Source: Brachionus manjavacas
Taxonomy: Eukaryota; Rotifera; Eurotatoria; Ploima; Brachionidae
NCBI GenBank assembly: GCA_019054805.1
Contig: JAHQIY010000017.1
Coordinates: forward strand, 1,426,001-1,490,000
Reading direction: 5' to 3'
DNA: 64,000 bases
Within the stretch, counting starts at the first letter, position 1. Each line of letters opens with the position of its first letter. Below the pieces are notes generated by a model. That model saw only the letters and a program-made list of their open reading frames with translations. It ran no database searches and was not told the origin of the DNA. This document shows positions 44,116-57,100 of this stretch, one piece after another. The translations under genes and the position numbers were made by a program.

Positions 44116-46947
44116 TCACAGTACCTCGATCATAGTCTCTGTGCTGCCGTGCAGCGAGTTTTTGTTCGACGAAGACGACGACGAATTTGACTTGTTGGCA
44201 TTCAGCAAAAACAAGCTATTCTCGTTGTTTTCGCCATCTTGCTCTTCACCCACCGACTCTTCTCTGCTCTTGGTCTGCTCGTCCCTCAGGTTTTCGCTTG
44301 ACGAAAACGTCCGCTTGGCCTCATTCGATTTTATGTTCATGTCGTTGTTCAACTTGGTGCCCAAGTGCACGTTCCACACGCCACAATGGCCCAATGGACT
44401 TGACAACACACTTGACTTGTTGCTATCGGTCAGCGTGTTCTGCTGGTCACACAATTTGAGCTTTTTCTTGTTCGACTCTGTCTGAGCTTTGGCTGATGTG
44501 TTGCAAGCGGCGGACAGGTCCGCAGCGGGCTCGCACTCAATTTTCTTGCCAAAAGCGGGATCGAGGAGAATAGAGCTGGGCCGCTTGAGCCGGTTGGCGG
44601 CGCCGGTGTCCACCAACGACAGATTGGTCGGCCGTCTCATCACCACACTTGCCTTGCCACTTGCCTGGCTAGTTGAGGCCATGTCTGCCATCGAGTTGAA
44701 TGTGAACGACTTGGCCAAAGCTTGCTTTTCGGCTACTGGCGAGTTGAGGCTAAATTTGGAGAAGGCAGTGGACGGCGACTGCAGGTTGCACGCTGTCCTC
44801 GTGCCAGGCTTGTTCAGGACAAAGCTTCTGTCCGCAAAGTCGTAGACAATCTTTTTTCTGGAGCTTGTGAACAAAATGCTGTGCTCCTGACAACTATTTT
44901 GTCTTGGCTCGACCGGCTCGCTCTCCTTGAGCACCCCGGTGTTGATCAGCTGCTTTTCGTAGTCGTACAACTGGCCCAGAAAGTTAAAGTTGGGCGATAT
45001 GGTGGCCCGTTTGTCCTTGACGAACTTGAACGCTTCGTCCGACTTCATGTTCATGTGTTTCATTAGATAGGCGATGGCCAGAGTTGGGGAGCGTGATATG
45101 CCTGCCAGGCAGTGGATGAGCACCCGTTTGTTCGCCTTGCGGCACTTTTCCACAAATTTGAAGGCCACGTCAAAATAGGAGCTGATTTTGGCCGAGTGGC
45201 CGTCGTTTATTGGCACGCGCAGAAAATTGGCGTCCAGCACGAAATCGGCCTTGGGGCACGTGATGCTCACATTGAGGACACACGTGATGCCCAGCTGGTC
45301 CAGCGAGTGCCTGGACAGCGCGTTCTCCTGAGAGCCCAAGAACAAGAAGTCAAGTATTTTGGTCGGCTCGCTGGCCGGCTGTTTGTCTTGTTCGCCGGGC
45401 GATGCCAAGTAGTTGACTTGGAATTTGGGCTCGTTCTCGGACAGCAGCGAGGACACGGAGGACACGGCCGAGTTCGACGACGAGTTCAAGTCTATGACGT
45501 AGCTGGACAGGCTGTGCTTGAGACGCAGATGCTTGGGCTTGCACGCCGCGTCCAAGTTGACGGACACAATGGGCACAAAGAAGCGAGTGGCGCTCATCGG
45601 CTCGGCCATTGTCTCGCACAGCTCCGGATACATTCGGTTGAAGTTGACAAAGCCTTCGATCAAAAACGAGACCGACTTGTACTTTTGGGCCAGTTTCTTG
45701 AGCAGCAAGATTGGAAACGAATTGTCAAAGTCAAGTTGGTTTGTGTGCTCGGACTTTTGGTCGTAGACCACTATATTCAATTGGTCTTTGTTTGGGCTAA
45801 TCAAGTCCTGGCTAGAGTATCTAATTAGCAGCTCGTTGATTGAAATCTAAATTTTTTTTAAATAAAATTTATTTTTATTTTTTCCTCTTGTTTATAAAGT
45901 TTACTTTGTCTGATTTGAGCTGTTGGGCGACTATTTTAGAGCTAGGCACGTTTATTGAGTTCTTGATGTGTTTACAAGAGTAGTCGACCGATTCACGGCT
46001 ATCAATTACAATTAACTAGAAAAGAAAAGAGAAAATATCAAAAAAATGATTATTAAATAGTTGATTTTTAAGTATTTTAAATGATTCATTAGGGTTTTTT
46101 TTTTTTTTTTTATTCACCCCCCCTCCTCTGAATTCGTAATAGCAAAATGACTCATTCCAAGTCACATAATGAATACATAGGAGAAAAAAACTCTAAAATT
46201 TAATTATTTAAATTAAATTTTAGATTTTTTTTCCTTTTTTTAACCTATGAATTTATTATTGAATATAAAAAAAATTCAAAATTTGATTGTTTATAGATAA
46301 AAAGCATGGGTAAGAAAACATAAAAATTTTGGACTGTCAAATGTTTAATTTTTAAATTATAAAATCATTGAAAGTAATAAATGATTGTGTTTTGGACTTA
46401 TTATTATTTTGTAGAAAATTTGGGAAAAATTTTAAAATATTTAATTTTTCTTAAACCAAAATTAATTTTTTTAAGAAAAAAAACCACAAAATAAAGAAAA
46501 GTTCAAAATTCAATTATTTTAACATAGGAAAAAAAGTATTAAACAATCATGTTTTGGACAAGGTAAATACAAAGGAAGAAAAAAGAAAAATTTTGGACTG
46601 TCAAATGTTTAATTATTAAATAAAATTTAATTATTCAAATTGAATTTTAGATTTTTTTGCTTTTTTACCTATGAATTTATCATTGAATACAAAAAATTTC
46701 AAAGTTTGATTATTGATTGATAAAAGCATGGGTATTAAATATTTAGAATTTCGGACTGTCCAAAATTCAATTGTTCAAATTATATTTTAGAAACATTTTA
46801 AAATTGTTTTTGTTGACTCACTTTAGAACTGCTGTTTGGTTGATTGATCCATTTTTCGAGCAGATTTGATGTAATATGCGACCAAATGGTCAGATTGTCA
46901 GAGTATCGGTTCGAGTGGGACACAGTTGATGCACAGCTCGAAGTCAT
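44116..46947 (-). CDS. Dual-specificity MAP kinase phosphatase, DUSP8/DUSP16 type
   Basis: Dephosphorylates MAP kinases, by family JNK/p38. Three in-phase exons (46947-46822, 46015-45905, 45846-44116) give about 655 residues, matching DUSP8/16 (625-665). The N-terminal rhodanese/CH2 domain includes LIVIDSRESVDYSCKHIKNS then INVP across exon 2. The catalytic domain begins ILDFLFLGSQENAL, has NVSITCPKADF and the general-acid loop VPINDGHS. The P-loop is HCLAGISRSPT (Cys and Arg of HCX5R present). It ends TISPNFNFLGQLYDYEK, a block diagnostic of DUSP8/16 among MKPs. A long Ser/Asn-rich tail follows. Exon 3 is strikingly GC-rich compared with the rest of the window, producing long antisense open frames that are not genes. 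Intron 1 is about 806 bases and contains internal repeats. Confidence 0.9.
46202..46765. repeat. Direct repeats inside DUSP intron 1
   Basis: The block running from AAATTTTAGATTTTTTT through ACCTATGAATTTAT, AAAGCATGGGTA and GGACTGTC occurs at about 46202-46350 and again at 46621-46765, about 425 bases apart. A further TTTGGACTGTCAAATGTTTAAT copy lies at 46593. This suggests duplication within the intron. Confidence 0.7.
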
Positions 46948-48053
46948 TTTTGTTTAATTGTTTACACTAATTGTTCAATTGTTTTCATTCTAGTTTAAAT
47001 CTTTTGAATAGAGAAAAAAAAAGTTTATCAATGTGAATCATAGAAAAGATGGAAATTTTGGGACATGGTTGACTGGCTGGCACAAGTTTTTCATGCAAAA
47101 AGAGTATGATGATATTTGAGAGTGTTTTGAATTTATTTGTTAAACACACTAAACTAATGCTTTGATAAAAAAGAAAATAGAGTTAATTTTATTATTTTTT
47201 TTCTGCATTTACATAAAGCCTTTATTTTGGATGAAGAAAAAAAATTGATTATTAATAAAATATTTCAAATAAATTTTAAATGAGAAAATATAGTCATAAC
47301 TAAGATTATGGCTGGATTTAATTATCATAATTTGCATTTAGACCGAGTTTTTCGCGCAGAGGCCAATTTCACCATTTGGCCCTTGATACTAAAATCCAAT
47401 AGAATAAAATAATTTTCAGTCTAAACCATTATCTGTATTTTAATTTTTTAGTCAAAATAAAATAATTTCTCTTTTTATTATAATAATTTAAGACAAAGTG
47501 ACTCATTTGTTTAAACAGTTGAGTTTAGCTCGAAAAACGAAATACATGCAAACAATTATGATCTAATTACCTCCTCGATTCAAAATCCAGATAAAATTAA
47601 AAATTTTATTATAAAAACGCTATTGATAAGCGTCTAGATTATATAATGTGCAGATAAAGAGATCTTCTAAATCCTTGTGATGCAATTAATCATCCGTTTG
47701 TCTGGCAAAGCTCTTCTCTTATACAATTTAAATGTATTCTTCTCACAAATGAGCATATTTAAATATTAATACAAATTCAAATAAATTTATCTAAAAAAAA
47801 TAAATTTTTCAATTTAAAAAAATTATTTTCTAAAGCAATAAAATTTAAAAATAATAAATCATTCTATCACTTAATTAAAATTAATAATCGAATTAAACTA
47901 ATAATAATTTATCATCAGGACAAATTTGTTTTTTCTATTTCTTATTTCTCTTTGTTAAGATTGTTTTGCTGATTAGGAAAAAATTAATTTAAAAAACTTA
48001 ATATTCAAAAAAAATCAATTTAAAAAAAAAAAAATTAACAAAAAATTTTGAAA
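46948..48053. other. Divergent intergenic region between DUSP and SAP30BP
   Basis: About 1.1 kb that should contain both promoters. No TATA/initiator pair stands out and no gene or repeat is visible. Confidence 0.35.
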
Positions 48054-49103
48054 ATGTCCAAGACAAGAAAACCAAAGGGTATGAAGTTTTTTCTAAGCTG
48101 AAAGAGAATCAAAATAACCGATTTGAATTTAGTTTCTTTGGTGACAGCTTATGAATCTGGGGCAGAGAGCGATAGCCAAACGGAGAGCGACTCTGAGCAA
48201 AGCAATTCGTCAAAGTCCAGCAGAAGTTCATCATTCAGTCGCTCAACAAGTCGAACCAAGTCAAGGAGTAATTCGCCCACAGAAGCCGATGGGCTGGATA
48301 GTGGCAAAAAGCGACAGAGAGAATTTAGTCAAGAAGCTGAACAGATGCCTGGCGAATCCATGGATTATGAAGAGCCAAGTGACGAACTTAGGAAAAAGAC
48401 TGAAAAAGATAATGTTGAGCCTGTAATTCCACTATCATCTGCAAAAGTTGAACCAGACACAAAGCAAAAGGCTGACTTCGAGCAGGATCCTAATTTTTTC
48501 AGTAGTTGAATTAAAGTGGTTTACAAGAATAAAAATTAAAAAAAATTTTTTTCAATTTAAGCTGAAAAAAATGGATTTTTACCTGGATCGGAAAAAATAA
48601 AATTACCAGCAGCCCCTGAAACCCAGTGTTCACAGAGTTTACAAGTAATTTTATTTTTTTTAACTTTTTACTAAGCTAGAATAATAGTTTAACTTTTAGA
48701 ATAAAATCATTCAAGTTCTTGACAGAATGAAACAATACAATTATTCGATAAACAATGATATAAAAAATAAGAAAAAATTCAAAAATCCGAGCATATATGA
48801 AAAACTGATTGAAGCCTACGCTTTGGACGAATTTGGCTCAAGTTTTGACAGCGTAAATTAGAAATTTTTTTTATTATAAATCAAGACTAGCTATTTTTTT
48901 TAATAAAAAGCATATTGGTGATTTAAAAGCTCACGGCTACATGTTTTATGACGAGCTAGATCAAGCTCAAATGGCCGAATGGACCAAAAAAGACAAAGAA
49001 CGAAAAGATAGAACCAAAGTAACATTTTTAAGCTAAGATTTGTTTTTCGTCAATTTTTTTTTTAATTTAGATCGAAATGGTTTCTGGAATAAAACGAAAA
49101 TAA
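48054..49103 (+). CDS. SAP30-binding protein (HCNGP family)
   Basis: Nuclear protein that in vertebrates binds the SIN3 co-repressor subunit SAP30 and also acts in splicing. Six in-phase exons (48054-48078, 48133-48501, 48562-48644, 48700-48852, 48911-49018, 49071-49103) give 256 residues; introns are 52-60 bases. The N-terminal half is a low-complexity Ser/Glu region (YESGAESDSQTESDSEQSNS), like the acidic start of the human protein. The conserved HCNGP core lies in exons 3-6: LQNKIIQVLDRMKQYNYSIN, the NPSIYEKLIEAYALDEFGS block, GDLKAHGY, and the end KERKDRTKIEMVSGIKRK. Human SAP30BP continues for about 80 more residues (Thr-rich tail) that are missing here. Exon 2 was closed at TTCA/GTAGTT because only this donor keeps the frame. 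Confidence 0.85.
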
Positions 49104-49434
49104 TCTTGTTTTTTTTTATTTTTTATTAAAAATTTGTAAATAAAAAAAGGGTCTAGTGTCTGAAATTTTTTTAAAAATCAAAAATTTTCAACATGATTAA
49201 CTGAACTACTATGAATAAAAATTTAATTAGAACAGATCCTAAGAGGTAAATTAATTTCGGAGCAAATACACTCCATACAAATAAATGCTCCTTTTGGAGA
49301 AAAGCGTTCAATGAATAAAAACTGAGAATTAGTAAATCAAAAGATATCATGTAATCGGCATGAATCATCAGTATTTTATGACCGATCCTTTAAAATTCAA
49401 CTCAAAAATTAATCACTGATGTAAATAATTAAAA

Positions 49435-52146
49435 TTACTTTTTTTCTTCATTTTTATCTAGCAGTCTTTTGGCTTCAAAAATTGCCATACTTTTCAAGGA
49501 ACATAAACTGAAAAAAATGTGCGCCGAGTAAGTGGATGTCAAAATAATTAGTGCTATGACAGGCTCATTGATTTCATTTATTCCCACAAGACCACTCGAA
49601 ATCGGAATAGTGTTCAAACTATTCGAATTTCCTTGACTAAAAAAACAAATATACCCAATAAGTTGGTAGAAAAAAATCATATTTGAGCACTCCAGGTCTG
49701 GAAAAGCTCTATTTGGATCAAACATTTTCTCAATTAGGTGCTCAGAAATCTTCCAGCATGCCAAAAGACTTAAATTATGTGTCGATTGAACCAGACAATT
49801 GTAAAAAATCCAGCTTTTAATCAATATTTCATAAATTTGAGAAGCTTTTGCTAAATTAGCTTTCGCTTTACTCGACCATAAATGAATGATCTCGATTGCA
49901 AAATTTAAAGCTAGTGTAAAATAGCAACATTGAGCAATTAAATTCCGGTTGTACCTGATTTAGTTTAAAATGATAAAAATAAAATACTTTTTCCTACAAA
50001 TACTTACAAGCTTAAAAGCTCAAAATTTGTGCTAATGTGAAAAGCAAGGATCAATTTTACAATTACAAAATTGAGTATTTTACAACCAGACTTGGAAACT
50101 TTATAAACCCAAAAAAGAGCCAATGCTCCCAGTGAGACCAAAGGTATCTTTGAGGGACATCTAATTGAAAAAATTAAAAATGAAGATTAAATTTTTTAAA
50201 TTTCTAATCAAATTTTACTCTTTTAAATAATCTCCTATGTCTTTTAACTGAATCCATTTGTTGCCTGTTTGATTCATTGATCGCATAAACCGAATTACGA
50301 TCAACAAACAAAAAGCATAGTAAAAGACTTCTTTTCGGTAAGATTGATTAAGATTCTTCCGAACTAAAGTAAATAAGAGCAAATAAATTTGCGTTGTTCC
50401 GATATAATACCATAATTGATGTTCTTCTTCTATAAAGCTACTCGAAAAAAGACTCAAAATGTGAAGAGCAAAGCCTAAAATATAAAATTTCTAATAAATA
50501 ATAAAAACTATAATAAAAATCTAAGCTAATCATTTTTTGATTACTTTAATAAATGTTTGCTTCCATAATAAATTTAAAAAGACCAATAAACATGATAATG
50601 GATCTGTAAATGGTCTGGAGTTGGATTGATCAATGGCATACACAAACAAAAGCTAAGTCATTTATGTTTTTTGAATTAAAATTATTTAAAAAAAATATAT
50701 ATTTTACCGTAAACATAGTCAAAATTAAAACTATTAATAATCTATTTTGTTCACTTTTGGTATTTTCCACTTTTACTTTCGATTCAACTTTGATTCTTAG
50801 AAATTCTTCTACATCAGCCAAAGATTTTTTATCAAGCATCTGGTTCAATTCAATCTCGTTTTGTCCCAAGTTCAGCAACTTATCCAATTGCTTCCAATTT
50901 TTGACCAAACAACTGGCTTCTAGGGCATAATTCCTGAGACTTTTATCAAAATACTCAGTCAGATCACTTAAAAAAACTGTCCCTTTATTATGATAAGGAA
51001 CATTTAAGCCGAACAAACACGAAAGAGTAGACACCAAATCTATTTGTTTTCTGTGCTTGATATTCTCAATTATAGAATTAAATTTTTGGTCATCGGCATA
51101 GGTGTATTTTGAGGCGAACAAGTCTTTGGACACCAGCAAAAGCGGTGTTGTTATTTCCATTTGAGAGGAGCCTCCATGTCCACCTTGATTAGCCATTCCA
51201 TGATCACTCAAAACGAGCATCAGGTCATTTTTATTCAAATTAGAGTAAATTTTTTTAATTATCTCATCCATTTCATGCAATTTGCGGCGTATATTAAAAG
51301 GTGCATAAGGACCTTCGATGTGACCCACATGGTCAAGTCCCAAATAATGAAGAATCATCACTTTCCAATCCTTTTGCTCAAGCTCAAATGCCAAATGTCT
51401 TGTTACATTGAAGTCAACTTGGTCATAATCACTTGCCATAAATGAAGTAGTTCCCTCATAGCGAACAAAAGACTCATTTGGGTGGAATAATTTAAGCCAG
51501 GTATCATCTCCGTAGAATATTACGGATCTATTTTGCAGATTAAATTGTCTAATTATATTATCTTCGGCTAGATAGGTAGTATTAAAATTCCAAAGTATAT
51601 CTATAAATTCTGGAATTATTCCGCTAACAAGAGCCTGGATAAATTTAATTAGAAAAAAAAGAAATGCCTTGAGAAAAGATTACTTTGATTCGTGGTAGAG
51701 TGACAGTGGGAGGGTTGGCGATCAATTTAAACGGAATAGCCTTTTGTTCTCGGATGACACGATTTACAAAAGGCATCCGCAGTTTTTCTTTGGCAACATT
51801 TGACTCAAATATAAAATCATAACGAAGCGCATCGATTAAAACCAAAATTAATCGTCCTTAAGATTAATTTAAATTAATTTTTATGGCAAAAAAATAAAAA
51901 ATAAGCTGCAGGAAATCAAATTATTACTATACCATTAATGATGGCAGAATCTTGTGCTATTGGTGGCTCGAACTTATTGTTCTCAGTATCGGAATTTGCT
52001 TGTTTATAGCTGAATAAGTTAAAGAAAACAGCATTATAAATTAAAAAAATGGATACTAAAAGAAAATAAATTGAAAATTGGAATTTGAACATTTTGAAAA
52101 TGTAATTTTTATTTTTTATTATGTAAAAGTAAAATTTTAAGAGCAT
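49435..52146 (-). CDS. PIGG: GPI ethanolamine phosphate transferase 2 (PIGG/GPI7)
   Basis: ER membrane enzyme adding ethanolamine phosphate to the second mannose of GPI anchors. Seven in-phase exons (52146-51933, 51856-51684, 51634-50708, 50652-50545, 50490-50219, 50160-50008, 49954-49435) give about 788 residues. An N-terminal signal anchor is present; the ATG at 52092 is an alternative start. The alkaline-phosphatase-fold catalytic domain shows LVLIDALRYD, PPTVTLPRIKALVSG, FYGDDTWLKLF, YEGTTSFMASDY, LHYLGLDHVGH and LSDHGMANQGGHGGSS, with the metal-binding Asp/His/Thr positions intact. The multi-TM C-terminal part has SSSFIEEEHQLWYY, RSMNQTGNKW and FFSQGNSNSLNTIP, matching PIGG rather than PIGO or PIGN. 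Human PIGG is 983 residues; the shortfall is in the membrane region. Confidence 0.9.
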
Positions 52147-54137
52147 AATTAATTGTGTAAATTTTTTTCCTGAAGAATTTCAATGGATTATTTGGCAGAG
52201 TGAGTAAAAAAATTGGAATGTAATTTTCAGCCGAGTGGATTGATGATCAGTCAGATAGAATAAAGTTCTCACAGACTAAATACCTTAAGGACTAAAACGT
52301 CTACTTTAAAAATATTTAATTAATGCCGGTCAAATGAAGCCAATTCATTAATTTAAGTGTTATAATTTTAAAAAAAAATTTTTTTTTGTTTTCTCAGATT
52401 TTTGAATTTCTTAGACTTATTAACTGTTCGGTTCTTACGTACGATTTACTAAGAAATTAGAAATTCCGAAGCGGAAAATATTTAATGGTTTTTCTTTTTT
52501 CATAAAAGATTTATAGCATTTCAATTTATTCAAATATATATTGACTTTGTTAATTTACAGTATTGACAATTTCAGGCTTAATCAATTTATATTAAAATAT
52601 AAATTCGAATAAAAGCGAGTTCTATCATAAAATGAACTAATTGCTTGTTTCAAAAAATCAAAATTTATTAAATATAATTAATTTATAATTGTGATGATGA
52701 TAAGTGGCACTATTTAGTTGTGGATTTTTTCTAAATGTTGGTCGCATCTCTTTTCGAAAACAAAGTCAAAAATTTAGTTCGAGTCTGGGGTTTTTTTTAG
52801 CATGATTTTTCCAATGTTAGGTCAAGCAACCTTTGGTTGAAAAATATTAATGATTTTTTTTCTCTAAATTTAATCTTAATTATTTTGTTATTTAAATTAT
52901 TAAACTTTTTGTTGAACTTTGTTTAATGCGCGCTTTCATATTTTCATCTTACCGGACTGACCTTTTGAAAAAAAAAAAGTTCAAAATAAAATTTTGTGAA
53001 AATATTTATTTAATGCGTTGAGTTGCACAATTAATGAGCTCTTGCCTATAATAATATAGAATAAGTCTCAAAGGAGAATGAAAATAATTTTAATTATTTT
53101 AAATAAATTTAGATCGAAATGTAATTATACACTCTAATTTATATTTGACAAGTTTTACAAAAAAGAAATAAGTTCTTATTTTTCAGTTCTTGGCTTGATA
53201 ATTGCTTATTAAAGTTGAAAATTATCAAAAGGATTGATTGGTATTGATTCCGAAAGCTAATATTAAATTGCAAAAATCGAAACTAGTTTTATTAAATATC
53301 TAGCATATTTTGTTCGATTTTATACAATTTTTTATTAGTTTTTTTTTTATTAATTATGCTTGATTATATTAAAAATGAGGATTAGTAAGCAATTTCGTTT
53401 TATTGTGCTTGAAATTCTTTTTTCTCTTTTTTTCCTTAAATCTTATTCAAATTCCTTCATTATTTTCCTCTTTTTTTGTTTGTGCTAATTAAAAATTAAT
53501 AATGAATCATTAAAAATAAATAAGCTTGAAAATAATATTTCCACACTGAGAAAAAAAATTAAACTAATGAGTGAGAGCAAAATTGTCGCTATCTACCATT
53601 GCCAGAAGAGAAATATTCCGATATTTATCAATATTGATACCGAGAAAAGCAAAATAAAACCCTAATTAATAAAAATCTATTATACAATTAGGTGCTACCT
53701 TTAAGTCTTAAATTATCAAGAACAATTTTAGATTCGTGCCTAAACTAATCTTGCCTCCTGATCGCTAATCAAGAGTGTTGCGTACATTTAAAGAGCAAAT
53801 TCACTGTTATCATGCCATCTTTATCATTTTATTTTTCCATTTTTCGTAGTGAACACAATTAGTTTTAATGTTAAATGGATTTTTTCACCATTTTCTCACT
53901 TGATTCCGACTAGAGACTAAATAAATTAAGATACCTTAAAAATCATAAACTATTTCTAGCTTTTAACAAATAAACAAAATTGTCGACAAGTCAGTCAGCG
54001 ATCAAATTTATACACAAAGTTAAATTAATCAGCTTAGCCAGGGCTTTAAAATCTTATTCTTTTTTTTCGATTTCTAAATTTTTTAATTATTTTTGTAAGT
54101 CTTTAATGAATTTAAATTAATTTTTTTCTTGTCACAG
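52147..54137. other. Divergent intergenic region between PIGG and cadherin
   Basis: About 2 kb, AT-rich, expected to contain both promoters. I found no exon, RNA gene or repeat. A splice acceptor (GTCACAG) ends at 54137, 23 bases before the cadherin start codon. Confidence 0.35.
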
Positions 54138-54160
54138 AATGAGCAATAGTTTGAAATAAA

Positions 54161-57100
54161 ATGTTTTTTAAAAATTTTATTTTGATTTATTTTTGGACTT
54201 TTTTCCTGCAAACAGAGAACAAACGCTATTTGAATGAACACAAATTTTTGTACCTAAAGCCAAAACAGGTCAGCTGTGACGATATTAATATAGATGAGTC
54301 AGATGAAATTTTACTAGAAAATCTATTAATGGGCAACCTGAGCTCCTGTTTGTCGCAAAAATTAAACGAACATGATTTCAATTCCTTTTCGACTCAGTTG
54401 AATGATCAGTCTATTCAAACGATATTTGACAACTTTTTCATTTTGGACGACAAAAGTGGACTTATCTATCAGCGGCAGAACATAGATCGTGAAAAGATTT
54501 GTATCAACAAAATGTTAGATGGACATGGACCCAAAATGAATGAGTATGTTTTTGATGCATCGAATTCCAGTTTGGCAACAGACCATTTTGACTGCGATTG
54601 CAACAGTGACATTTGCCGATTGAGTCTAATTTTTGTCGCTTTCAAACAAACAATCAAGTCCGATTCAAGAATAAAAAAAAATAAATTCAAAAATTTAAGC
54701 AGATTTTCAGCATCCAACAACCACATCCACAAATACTTGTCTCTAAGCATCAACATTAAAGACGTAAATGATAATAGGCCTTTTTTTAGAAAAAATTTCT
54801 TGCACTTGAACATCACAGAACAATTTGGTCAGAATTTAGTATTGGAAAATAGTGTGCCAAGTGACAATTTGCTCTGCAATGTGCTTATATCTAATTTTGA
54901 TCTAGATATGGTTAATAATCAGCGAATACAACTGGAAAAACCCCACGACCCGGATTCAAACTCTAATTCAGAGCTAATCTACAAGCTAATTTTGTTTTCT
55001 AGCCAAGATATGGACTTTGTTGACAATTTAGAAATCGAAATGGACCAAAATGAAGCCCTTTTTGAATTTAAATTAAAAAATCAAATTGAAAATTTTAAAG
55101 AAAATTGTTTAAATCGATTTGAATTGATCGAAAACAGTCTAAATAAGCAATTGTACTTAAAGATAAACACTTTTCTTGACAGAGAACAACGTTCGGTGTA
55201 CAATTTCATCTTGTTGACTTTGGAAAAAAAATTTATCTCAATGCCAGAGCTGGATGGAAAAAATTTTCTTCTTTTTCGCTTGAAAATAAACGATCTCAAT
55301 GACAATCAGCCCAAATTTGATCAGCCAAAATATTCGTTTTATCTAAACGAAGCAACAGACTACCAAGTTTATTATCAGCAAAATAAATCAGACAATTCGG
55401 CTTATTTCTCCTATTTGCGGCAAATATGCGACAATTTGAAACAAAATATCAAAGTGGTGGCTCACGATTTGGACCAAGGCCCCAATTCGGACATAAAGTA
55501 TAAAATAATTCAGCAAATAAATAGAAAAAATCCCAACTCAAAAATGGCATTTTTAGACAACCCAATCGATACCGAGTTTTGGATAGACCAAGATGGTTCA
55601 ATACAACTAGAAATATGCCAAAGATTATCCAACTTAAAGGATTTAACTCATCAATTATTTTTAGATTTGACAAGAATTTTGGACTACGAGCTTTTTCTCA
55701 AGCATGTTGTTGTGGTCGAGGCCAAAGATTCGAACATTGAGAATCCACTATCAACAGTAGTGACAGTTGACATCAACATAATAGATTTAAATGATAACAA
55801 GCCTTTTATAATGAGCCTGTATAGCAAAAATTGTGTGTACCAACGAGGCTTGGACTTGGACATTTCGGTAGTCCAGGAGGTAGACTCAGAAGACTTTTCT
55901 ACAAAAATTGTTCTAGACGGCTTGTCCGAGCTAAGCCAAAAAGGATCCTGTATCGGACAATTTTTAGTCAAAGACTTGGACACCCAGAATTCAAATAGGC
56001 AACTAAATGGCCGAATTTTAGACCACGATTCTGGCAGTTTGTTTTTATTTCAAAATTTAAAAAATCAAAATTCAACCAGCTTTCAAAATGTTCAATCAAA
56101 TGAAATATTTGAGTTGTATCTTAACTTTGAGCCGGATGCCGAGCTGCAAACAGTCTACAACTTAGTAATTGAGCTGACCGATTCTGGCCAGCTCCTGCAG
56201 CTCAAAAGCCGCGCAGAACTTACTCTAATTATCAAAGACGAGAACGATAATGATCCAAAATTTGATCAAGATCTTTACACATTTAACATTGATGAATGGA
56301 ACGAGTTCGAGTCAAATAAATTCAACAGTTTGGCATACTGTTTTGCTAGGTTGGAAGCCCATGATCCGGATATCAGCCAGCCGCATCAGAAAGTAGCCTA
56401 CTCTCTTCAGGCCATACAGCCCAGGATTCAAATAAAAAAATCGAACAAAATTAGAAGAAACAAAGAAGAGAGCAACTTTTACATTGATCAAATGGCTGGT
56501 TATTTGTGTGTAAAAGATAGGAGCTTGTTGGACCGTGAGACTAGGAGCAAGTATGACTTTGTGGTCAGAGCAAGCAACCAAAATTCAACGCGCTCCTCTC
56601 AAACTTCTGTTCAAATTGTAGTCAACGATTTGAACGACAATCCACCTCAGTTCAAAAAGAAAAACTACAAATTTTACATCACGGAAAAATATTCCAATTT
56701 GGTCACGTCACTGGTGATCTCCGACTCCAATAATCAGCACAACTTGGACAAAACTTTTGTAGGCAACATCAAAGCCTTTGACAAGGACATCTTGAATGCC
56801 GAAATTTTGTATTTTGTGGATAAAACGGATAAAGAAAGCGTGCTCCAGTTGAACACAAAAAATCCCACAAATCCGCTGCTCCGCGACAACCATCTCATGG
56901 TCATTGACGAAACTTTATTCACTGAGCAAAAAATATTCTCGGACACCACTCACACATACAATTCTTTGATTGACAGTTTTGTTGGCAATGAATCAGTTTT
57001 TTACCATGTAACAGCAATAAAGCATGACGACTCCAATGCAAAGCTGCTTAATAAAAAAGTGTTCAAGCTGATGGACAACTTGGATGAAATAATTGAAGTG

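Noticed and set aside
45112..45828. 238-codon plus-strand open frame opposite the DUSP gene
   Set aside because: It is the antisense shadow of the GC-rich DUSP exon, whose minus-strand protein has a complete catalytic site. The plus frame shows no domain.
52147..54137. PIGG and GPI-like cadherin as a functional gene pair
   Set aside because: They are divergent and 2 kb apart, and PIGG serves all GPI proteins. Co-location alone gives no evidence for a dedicated system.
55684..55983. Minus-strand frames inside the cadherin coding region
   Set aside because: Antisense shadows; the plus frame is continuous for 1314 codons with cadherin motifs.
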